DNA of 64,000 bases. Source: Bradyrhizobium manausense. GTDB taxonomy: Bacteria > Pseudomonadota > Alphaproteobacteria > Rhizobiales > Xanthobacteraceae. The stretch covers positions 1 to 64,000 of the forward strand of contig NZ_JAFCLG010000014.1 in assembly GCF_018129685.1 (NCBI RefSeq), given 5' to 3'. Under the pieces are notes generated by a model. It was not told the DNA's origin, made no database searches, and was given only the letters and a program-made list of their open reading frames with translations. The stretch's first letter is position 1, and each line of letters opens with the position of its first letter. Shown piece by piece: positions 58,127 to 64,000 of the stretch. The translations under genes were made by a program, and so were the position numbers.

Positions 58127-59170
58127 TCAGGCCACGAACCGTGGCTGTTCCGCCCCGTTCCGGCCGGGCAGCACCGCGCCGACCGCGCGGATGCTGTCGA
58201 TAAAGGCCCGGGCCGAGGCCTCCCAGGTGTAGGCAGCGGCGAATTCGACGCAGTCCTGCCGGGAAATGCCGAGCGCGGCGAAGCAGGCATTGCGCAGGTC
58301 GTGATCAAGGGCGCCAACCGGCGCATCGCCGATGACGTCGCGCGGACCTTTCACCGGGAAGGCCGCGACCGGCAGGCCGCTTGCCAGCGCCTCGAGCAGG
58401 ACCAGGCCGAACGTATCGGTCTTGCTCGGAAACACGAAGACGTCGGCCGCGGCATAAATGTCGGCCAGTTCATCGCCGTGCTTTTCGCCCAGGAAAATCG
58501 CGTCGGGATAGGCCTGCTCCAGCGCATTGCGCGCGGGCCCGTCACCGACGACCACTTTGGTGCCGGGCAGATCAAGGTCGAGGAAGGCTTCCAGATTCTT
58601 CTCCACCGCGACGCGGCCGACCGACAGGAACACCGGGGCCGGCAGGCAGAGATCGACAGCGCGAGGGTGGAACAGGTGGGTGTCGACGCCGCGCGGCCAC
58701 AGCACGACATTGTCGAAACCGCGCTCCGCGAGTTCCCTCGCCAGCGCCGGTGTCGCCGCCATCACGGCCCGGCTGGGGCCATGGAAGCGGCGCAGCGCCC
58801 GCCAGATCAGGGATTCCGGAACCGGCATCCGGGCCCGGACGTATTCGGGAAAACGGGTGTGGAAGCTGGTCGTGAACGGCAGCTTGCGCTGCCGGCAGTA
58901 GCGGCGGACCATCAGGCCGATCGGCCCTTCCGTCGCGATGTGGATGCTGTCCGGGCGCGCTTCCGCGATCAGCTTTGCGATGCGCGCCGGGCGCGGCATG
59001 GCCAGTCGCACATCGCGATAGCTCGGCATCGCGAAGGTGCGGAATGATTGCGGCGTCAGGAACGTGAATTCGACACCGAGCCCCTTGGCGGCGTCGGCGA
59101 GCTTGGTCAGCGTCCGAACCACACCGTTGACTTGCGGGTGCCAAGCGTCGGTCGCGACCAGAATGCGCAT
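58127..59170 (-). CDS. GT4 glycosyltransferase (MgtA/PimB-like)
   Basis: A 347-residue GT-B enzyme starting MRILVATDAWHPQVNGVVRT with the substrate loop HPQVNGVVRTL. The GT4 C-terminal half has VFLSVGRVAVEKNLEAFLD and the EX7E-type motif DTFGLVLLEALASGLPVAAF. It has no signal or membrane helix. Relatives transfer sugars to lipids or glycolipid precursors in rhizobia. ATG at 59170 is used; the codon before it is TTG. It follows the metallophosphoesterase gene by 13 bases, so the two are one operon. Confidence 0.88.
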   Translation of the reverse strand: MRILVATDAWHPQVNGVVRTLTKLADAAKGLGVEFTFLTPQSFRTFAMPSYRDVRLAMPRPARIAKLIAEARPDSIHIATEGPIGLMVRRYCRQRKLPFTTSFHTRFPEYVRARMPVPESLIWRALRRFHGPSRAVMAATPALARELAERGFDNVVLWPRGVDTHLFHPRAVDLCLPAPVFLSVGRVAVEKNLEAFLDLDLPGTKVVVGDGPARNALEQAYPDAIFLGEKHGDELADIYAAADVFVFPSKTDTFGLVLLEALASGLPVAAFPVKGPRDVIGDAPVGALDHDLRNACFAALGISRQDCVEFAAAYTWEASARAFIDSIRAVGAVLPGRNGAEQPRFVA

Positions 59171-59183
59171 CAAGCGGTTCTCA

Positions 59184-59996
59184 TCAGGCAGCTCTTACCG
59201 CCACCTGTGGGACCACCGCCGGTTTCCGCAGCTGATCGGCCCAGGTGATGATCTCGAAATGACCGTCATCGTGCTCGACCAGCGCGGTGCAGCTTTCGAC
59301 CCAGTCGCCGCAGTTCATGTAGCGGACGCCGGCCTCGTCGCGGATCACGGCGTAGTGGATGTGGCCGCAGATCACGCCGTCAGCGTCGTGGCGCCGCGCT
59401 TCGGCTGCGAGCGCCTGCTCGAACGCGCCGATATAGTTCACCGCGTTCTTGACCTTCTGCTTGGCCCATTGCGACAGCGACCAATACGGCACCTTGAACA
59501 TGCGGCGGAAGAAGTTGACGAAGCGATTCATCTGGATCGCGAAGTCGTAGGCCTTGTCGCCGAGATGGGCGAGCCATCGCGCGTTCTGTACCACGAGGTC
59601 GAAGATATCGCCGTGGATGACGAGATAGCGCTTGCCGTCCACGCCGGTGTGGACCGTGTTCTCGACGACGTCGATACCGCCGAAATGCGTGCCGTAATAG
59701 TTGCGCAGGAACTCGTCGTGGTTGCCGGGCACGTAGATGATCTTGGCGCCCTTGCGCGCCTTGCGCAGCAGCTTCTGGACCAGATCATTGTGAGATTGCG
59801 GCCAGTGCCAGCTCGATTTCAGCGCCCAGCCATCGACGATGTCGCCGACGAGATAGATCGTGTCGGCATCGTGATAGCGCAGGAAGTCCAGCAGAAGGTC
59901 GGCTTGAGAGCCGCGGGCTCCGAGATGAACGTCGGAGATGAACAACGTGCGAAAGCGCCGCTCCGGGCTCTCGTCACTCACATCGTAGCTTCCCAT
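59184..59996 (-). CDS. Metallophosphoesterase, UDP-2,3-diacylglucosamine diphosphatase-like
   Basis: A 270-residue calcineurin-like phosphoesterase. The dimetal ligands are visible: Asp22/His24 in FISDVHLGARGS, Asp52 in LVGDIVDG, PGNHDEFLRNYYG, a His in VIHGD and GHIHYAV at the C-terminal end. The WALKSSWHWP region and size fit the LpxH-like, UDP-DAGDP hydrolase group used in lipid A synthesis. Adjacent to and upstream of a GT4 glycosyltransferase in one operon. Exact substrate is inferred; other envelope pyrophosphates remain possible. Confidence 0.85.
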   Translation of the reverse strand: MGSYDVSDESPERRFRTLFISDVHLGARGSQADLLLDFLRYHDADTIYLVGDIVDGWALKSSWHWPQSHNDLVQKLLRKARKGAKIIYVPGNHDEFLRNYYGTHFGGIDVVENTVHTGVDGKRYLVIHGDIFDLVVQNARWLAHLGDKAYDFAIQMNRFVNFFRRMFKVPYWSLSQWAKQKVKNAVNYIGAFEQALAAEARRHDADGVICGHIHYAVIRDEAGVRYMNCGDWVESCTALVEHDDGHFEIITWADQLRKPAVVPQVAVRAA

Positions 59997-60212
59997 GCGC
60001 CAGCCTGTAACTGTGTCCCGTGACAGGGGGATGACCGATTGAACCTTTGAGGCACCCTCAGATACGAATCGAACCTTGCCTCGCCCTCCCCGCGAATATC
60101 AGTCACATGCGACAATCAGGCGACATGGTCAGGCCTTGAATGCCCGCAAGACCCCGGAACCACGGCCATATTGGTTAACACCGGGACCAACAGCGCCGGC
60201 GGGACGCCGGTG
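59997..60212. other. 216-base gap with a hairpin near its right end
   Basis: Separates the metallophosphoesterase start from the thiD stop. ACACCGG (60178-60184) and CCGGTGT (60207-60213), with inner CCGGCG/CGCCGG, form a hairpin touching the thiD stop codon; it could terminate thiD mRNA. No gene seen. Confidence 0.4.
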
Positions 60213-61013
60213 TCAGTAAAACTTGTGGAAATGATGAATCGGCCCGTGGCCGCGACCGACGCTGAAGCGGTCGGCCGAAGCAATCGCCGCGCTGATCCAG
60301 CTCTTGGCATTGCGTATGGCCGTCTCGAGATCCTCGCCTTTGGCGAGGCCGGCTGCGATCGCCGATGAGAGCGAACAGCCTGTGCCGTGGGTGTTGCGGG
60401 TGGCGACGCGCGGTGCGGCCAGCACGATCGTGGTGCTCGGGCTGACGAGATAATCGGTGCTCTCCGCACCCTCGCCGTGACCGCCCTTGATCAGGACCGC
60501 GCGGCAACCAAGCGATAGCAGACGACGCCCCTGGTCTTCGATCTCGGCCTCGCTACGCGCGATCGGCGCGTCGAGCAATGCGGCCGCCTCCGGCAGATTG
60601 GGCGTGATCACCGCTGCGAGCGGCATCAGTTTCGCGCGCAAAGCCGCGACGGCCTCTGCGGCGATCAGGCGGTCACCAGAGGTTGCGACCATCACAGGAT
60701 CGAGCACGACATGGCGGGGCTTCCAGCGCGACAGTGCAACTGCGATCGCATCGATGCTCGCCGCCTGCGCCACCATGCCGATCTTGACCGCGCCGACATC
60801 GAGATCGGAGAAGACCGCATCGATCTGCGCGGTGACGAAATCGGCCGGCACAACGTGAATGCCGGTGACGCCCTTGGTGTTCTGTGCGGTCAGCGCCGTG
60901 ATCGCCGACGCGCCATAAACACCGAGCGCGGCAAAGGTCTTCAGGTCGGCTTGAATGCCCGCGCCTCCGCTCGAGTCGGAGCCGGCAATGGTGAGCGCCA
61001 CCGGCGCGGTCAT
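60213..61013 (-). CDS. thiD: Hydroxymethylpyrimidine (phosphate) kinase
   Basis: Thiamine biosynthesis and salvage enzyme that phosphorylates HMP then HMP-P. The 266-residue ribokinase-fold product begins MTAPVALTIAGSDSSGGAGI and has the substrate Gly-rich motif GAGIQADLKTF, DPVMVATSGDRLI, and the ATP/anion-hole sequence NTHGTGCSLSSAIAAGL with the conserved Asp replaced by Cys/Ser as usual for ThiD. The longer reading to 61097 adds a poor N-terminus. No TPP riboswitch (CTGAGA...ACCTGA) was found upstream. Confidence 0.94.
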   Translation of the reverse strand: MTAPVALTIAGSDSSGGAGIQADLKTFAALGVYGASAITALTAQNTKGVTGIHVVPADFVTAQIDAVFSDLDVGAVKIGMVAQAASIDAIAVALSRWKPRHVVLDPVMVATSGDRLIAAEAVAALRAKLMPLAAVITPNLPEAAALLDAPIARSEAEIEDQGRRLLSLGCRAVLIKGGHGEGAESTDYLVSPSTTIVLAAPRVATRNTHGTGCSLSSAIAAGLAKGEDLETAIRNAKSWISAAIASADRFSVGRGHGPIHHFHKFY

Positions 61014-61284
61014 TGCGGGATACGCTTGCTTGCAGAAAACACGGCCATGATCCTTCCAGACATGGCCTGTCCTAGCGCGCCCCCGAAACCCCAGCAAGCC
61101 GGCGAATCAGGCGGAGTCAGCGCTCCCTCGACCTTGTCGTCCCGGAAGCGTGCATATTCCGGGAAATATGACCTAGGCATCGCCCGGCCTTGGCGCATCC
61201 GCCCAAATCGGTGAAACATCAATCGATTCGTCAGCGACGCCACGTTGTGGGCCCCTCCAGGCTGCAACCTCCCGGGAATATAGT

Positions 61285-63267
61285 ATGTGGGCCTTTTTCG
61301 AACGCCTCCTCGACTCCTCGATGTTCTCACCGCACGGCATCTGCCTGCTGTGGGAACCCGAGTTGATCTGGCTCCACGTCGTCTCGGACGCCGCCATCGC
61401 GGCAGCGTATTTCTCGATCCCGTTCGCACTCGCGATTCTCGTCACCAAGCGGCGTGACCTCCAGTTCGGCTGGGTGTTCTGGGCGTTCGCGATTTTCATC
61501 ATGGCCTGCGGCCTGACGCACGTGCTCTCGATTTACACGCTGTGGGTGCCGATCTACGGCATCGAGGGCCTGGTCAAGGCCGCGACCGCGGTGGCATCGA
61601 TCTTCACGGCGGCCGCGCTCTGGCCGCTGCTGCCGAAGATCCTGGCGATCCCCTCCCCGTTCGAGCTGCAAAAGGTCCAGGCCGCGCTCGAGGAGGAGGA
61701 GATCAAGAGTCGTGACGCGACACAGCTGCTGAAACAGGTCAGAGAGGCACAGCGCGCGATGCGTGAAAGCGTGGCGCGCCTCACCGCCGTTGTCGAGACT
61801 GCGGTGGACGGCGTCATCCTGTTCGACGCGCAGAACCGCATCCTGATGTTCAACCCTGCTTGCGAGCGGTTGTTCGGCTACCAGGCCCGGGAGGTGATGA
61901 ACCGGAACGTCACGGTGCTCATCCCCGACGACGCCAGCGCGGTGCACGACAACCAGGCTTCACATTTCGCAACAGGCGGCGAGACGATCGGCCTGCGCAA
62001 GGACGGATCGACCTTCCCGATCGACCTGTCGGTCGGCCAGGCGATCCAGGACGGCGAACTGATTTTCGTCGGCATCGTCCACGACCTCACCGCGCGCAAG
62101 CTGACCGAGCAGCAGCTCCAGCAGGCGCAGAAAATGGAGACGGTCGGCCAGCTCTCCGGCGGCATCGCCCATGACTTCAACAATCTGCTCACCGTCATCA
62201 TCGGCAACGCCGAGCATCTCAGCGAGCAGCTCAAGGCGCGGCCCGATCTGCGACAATTTGCCGACGACATCTGCAAGTCCGGCGAACGTGGCGCGGAGCT
62301 GACGCAGCGGCTGCTCGCGTTCAGCCGCCGCCAGTTGCTCCAGCCGAAAGCGATCGACTGCCGCGAGCTGATCGATTCCATGCTCAAATTGCTCAAGCGC
62401 ACCTTGCGCGAGAATATCGAGATCAAGACCACATTCGGTCCCGGCACCATCCTGGCCTTCGCGGACCGCGCCCAGCTCGAATCCGCCATGCTCAACCTTG
62501 CGCTCAACGCACAGGACGCGATGCCGTCAGGTGGGCATCTGACGCTGAGCACGGAGCTCGCCGCGATCGACGAGGACTATCGGGCCCTGCACCCCGAGGT
62601 CGCCTCCGGCAGCTACGCGCTGATTTCCGTCACCGATGACGGCGAAGGCATGACGCCTGAGGTCATCGAGCGCGCGTTCGAGCCGTTCTTCACCACCAAG
62701 GAGGTCGGCAAGGGCTCGGGGCTCGGTCTGAGCATGGTCTACGGCTTTGCCAAGCAGTCCGATGGCCATGTCTCGATCTATAGCGAGCCGGGTCTTGGCA
62801 CGACAGTCCGGATCTATCTGCCGCGTATCGGCGTCGGACAGTCCGTGGCTGAGTTGCCCGAGAACGACGAAGCCGCACCGCGCGGCCACGAGACCATCCT
62901 GATCGCCGAGGACGATCCATTCGTGCGGTCCTCGGTGATCCTCCGGGTGGAGGCACTCGGCTATCGCGTCGTTGCCGCCGTCAACGGCAAGGAGGCCCTG
63001 CAGCGGCTGCGCGCCAATCCTGGCATCGACATGCTGTTCACCGATATCGTCATGCCCGGCGGGATCAGCGGCTGGGACCTCGCCGAACAGGCCCGGCGTA
63101 TCAGGCCCGGTCTGCCGGTCCTGTTCACCTCGGGCTATGCGCTGGAGACCCTGGTCGAGCAGGGCCGCGCGCAGGCGGAAGCGGTGGTCCTGACCAAGCC
63201 TTATCGCAAGACCGAGCTCGCCCAGCGGCTCAGAGACGCATTTACCGCGACAACAGTGGCCTCGTAG
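61285..63267 (+). CDS. Hybrid histidine kinase with ethylene-receptor-like membrane domain
   Basis: A 660-residue sensor. Residues 1-120 hold three membrane helices with the ethylene-binding motif of plant ETR1: Asp35, Tyr42, Pro46, Ile72, Cys75 and His79 (HVVSDAAIAAAYFSIP ... MACGLTHV), offset by exactly 10 from ETR1 Asp25, Tyr32, Pro36, Ile62, Cys65 and His69. Then a coiled-coil linker (~125-165), a PAS domain (~165-275), HisKA with His296 in SGGIAHDFNNLL, a HATPase with EPFFTTKEVGKGSGLGLSMV, and a receiver domain with Asp587 in MLFTDIVMPGG. It lies between thiD and a single-domain Lrp gene. Kinase is certain; ligand is inferred. Confidence 0.92.
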   Translation: MWAFFERLLDSSMFSPHGICLLWEPELIWLHVVSDAAIAAAYFSIPFALAILVTKRRDLQFGWVFWAFAIFIMACGLTHVLSIYTLWVPIYGIEGLVKAATAVASIFTAAALWPLLPKILAIPSPFELQKVQAALEEEEIKSRDATQLLKQVREAQRAMRESVARLTAVVETAVDGVILFDAQNRILMFNPACERLFGYQAREVMNRNVTVLIPDDASAVHDNQASHFATGGETIGLRKDGSTFPIDLSVGQAIQDGELIFVGIVHDLTARKLTEQQLQQAQKMETVGQLSGGIAHDFNNLLTVIIGNAEHLSEQLKARPDLRQFADDICKSGERGAELTQRLLAFSRRQLLQPKAIDCRELIDSMLKLLKRTLRENIEIKTTFGPGTILAFADRAQLESAMLNLALNAQDAMPSGGHLTLSTELAAIDEDYRALHPEVASGSYALISVTDDGEGMTPEVIERAFEPFFTTKEVGKGSGLGLSMVYGFAKQSDGHVSIYSEPGLGTTVRIYLPRIGVGQSVAELPENDEAAPRGHETILIAEDDPFVRSSVILRVEALGYRVVAAVNGKEALQRLRANPGIDMLFTDIVMPGGISGWDLAEQARRIRPGLPVLFTSGYALETLVEQGRAQAEAVVLTKPYRKTELAQRLRDAFTATTVAS

Positions 63268-63383
63268 GGCAAAAGCGCGATTTGCAGGCAGGCGGCCGAT
63301 TCCCGCGAGGCCGCATGTCCGCTTGCTAAATCGGGCCGGTTTTGGCCTATTAGCAGGCACGATATGCCTTCGGAGTGACTGCA

Positions 63384-63629
63384 ATGGTTCCTTTCTTCGT
63401 CCAGATCAAATGCAAGCTTGGCCAGTCCTATGTGGTCGCCAATGCGCTCGCCGAAGCCGAGATCGCCTCCGAGATCTACTCCACGGCCGGCCAGTATGAT
63501 CTGCTGGTGAAGTTCTATGTCGACAAGGACACCGACATTGGCCACTTCGTGAACGAAAAGGTGCAGGTGCTGCCGGGCATCCAGGACACGCTCACCATCA
63601 TCACCTTCAAGGCGTTCGGCACGGGCTAA
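63384..63629 (+). CDS. Stand-alone Lrp/AsnC ligand-binding (RAM) domain protein
   Basis: An 81-residue protein beginning MVPFFVQIKCKLGQSYVVAN. It has the RAM fold of Lrp-family regulators (AEAEIASEIYSTAGQYDLLV, NEKVQVLPGIQDTLTIIT) but no HTH. GGAG lies 8 bases upstream. Such single-domain proteins bind amino acids and may modulate full-length Lrp proteins. It follows the hybrid kinase gene by 116 bases. Confidence 0.85.
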   Translation: MVPFFVQIKCKLGQSYVVANALAEAEIASEIYSTAGQYDLLVKFYVDKDTDIGHFVNEKVQVLPGIQDTLTIITFKAFGTG

Positions 63630-63675
63630 AGCGCAGTGCGTTTTGGTTGAATCGATGCGAACCAAGAGCTCAGAG

Positions 63676-63827
63676 CACCTCTCCCGCAGGGAGAGGTCGG
63701 ATCGCATCGAAGATGCGATCCGGGTGAGGGGTTTCGGTCTCACCGGGTGCCGCGGCCCCTCACCCGGATTGCTCAGGCGCGCAATTGCGCGCCATGGCAA
63801 TCCGACCTCTCCCCGTTGGGGAGAGGT
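63676..63827. repeat. Dispersed compound palindromic repeat (CCTCTCCC/GGGAGAGG family)
   Basis: CCTCTCCCGCAGGGAGAGG hairpin, GGATCGCATC-GATGCGATCC hairpin, CGGGTGAGGG/CCCCTCACCCG arms, and CTCTCCCCGTTGGGGAGAG at the right end. A familiar intergenic repeat in this group. Confidence 0.75.
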
Positions 63828-63864
63828 GATCCCGAACGCCGCCTGAACCTGACTCCATCGCGCT

Positions 63865-64000
63865 TTAGCCGCCGCCTTGCTTGCGCTTGGGCGGCGTTGG
63901 GCCGTCGACCGGCAGCAGCGATTTCAGATAGGCGGCCATCGCGGCGCGATCCTCCGGCCTCAACTGCGCGAGGTTCTTGATCACCGGCCGCATCGAGCCT
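63865..64000 (-). CDS. c-type cytochrome, C-terminal end (runs off window end)
   Basis: About 45 codons of a minus-strand gene whose start lies beyond 64000. The visible end reads SMRPVIKNLAQLRPEDRAAM then AYLKSLLPVDGPTPPKRKQGGG. The MRPV Met with NL..L.PED...M..YLKSLP is the usual C-terminus of cytochrome c class I proteins, in which the Met is the axial haem ligand. The rest cannot be judged. Confidence 0.6.
   Translation of the reverse strand, partial: GSMRPVIKNLAQLRPEDRAAMAAYLKSLLPVDGPTPPKRKQGGG

Noticed and set aside
60213..61284. Possible TPP riboswitch upstream of thiD
   Set aside because: No CTGAGA or ACCTGA motifs in order on the minus strand between 61014 and 61284.
61010..61429. 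Minus-strand 139-codon frame overlapping the thiD start and the kinase start
   Set aside because: It overlaps both flanking genes and has no family resemblance.

Overview
The window reads as chromosomal DNA of a Bradyrhizobium-like alphaproteobacterium (Nitrobacteraceae). Evidence: high GC, protein families typical of the group (FlbT, DUF1127, a GPR/RgsE-like giant coiled-coil protein, MlaEFD with a STAS domain on the permease), and many intergenic palindromic repeats of the kind scattered through Bradyrhizobium genomes. The genus is inferred from gene content; no database was searched. I saw no tRNA, rRNA, CRISPR array, insertion sequence or prophage.

Region 1 (1-13280) is flagellar. It holds the 5' part of a flagellin gene, flbT, and a minus-strand run flgE-flgK-flgL. 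Between them lies a four-gene minus-strand operon (glycosyltransferase-like protein, PLP-fold enzyme, ATP-grasp enzyme, group II PLP decarboxylase). It is tightly packed, has an ATGA overlap, and carries a full CtrA-type box (TTAA-N7-TTAAC) just upstream. I propose it makes or attaches a small-molecule modification on flagellar or surface structures. FlgL and FlgE contain the same ~260-residue insert, and the flagellin appears to contain its end.

Region 2 (13280-28410) is mixed housekeeping and envelope: msrB, an FAD oxidoreductase, a SixA-type phosphatase, a universal stress protein, a DUF1127/MocR divergent pair, YdcF and YciE/F family proteins, several small membrane proteins, an LPG-synthase-type membrane protein, a secreted SGNH hydrolase and a DUF1800/DUF1501 pair.

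Region 3 (28589-36559) is a complete hexarate catabolic locus: MFS transporter, LysR regulator, kdgD, gudD, 2-oxoglutarate semialdehyde dehydrogenase and garD. Together they take glucarate and galactarate to 2-oxoglutarate. A shared GTATCG-type motif precedes the transporter, regulator and kdgD genes.

Region 4 (36560-41112) has small secreted proteins, a ferredoxin-NADP reductase, a thioesterase, a [2Fe-2S] ferredoxin and a lone Hpt protein. Region 5 (41505-47150) is one 1881-codon gene for a membrane-anchored helical repeat protein resembling the growth pole ring protein GPR/RgsE. Its promoter region, shared with the divergent Hpt gene, has several CtrA-type half-sites.

Region 6 (47420-64000) has mlaD-mlaF-mlaE, a dipeptide epimerase, an MFS exporter, a low-complexity conserved protein, a FucU/RbsD protein, a secreted caspase-like protein with an Asn/Gln-rich tail, a threonine dehydratase, a GT4 glycosyltransferase with a metallophosphoesterase, thiD, a hybrid histidine kinase whose membrane domain matches plant ethylene receptors at the copper/ethylene residues, a single-domain Lrp protein and the end of a c-type cytochrome gene. 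The strongest candidates for new biology are the four-gene flagellar-locus operon, the module shared by flagellar axial proteins, and the ethylene-receptor-like kinase.
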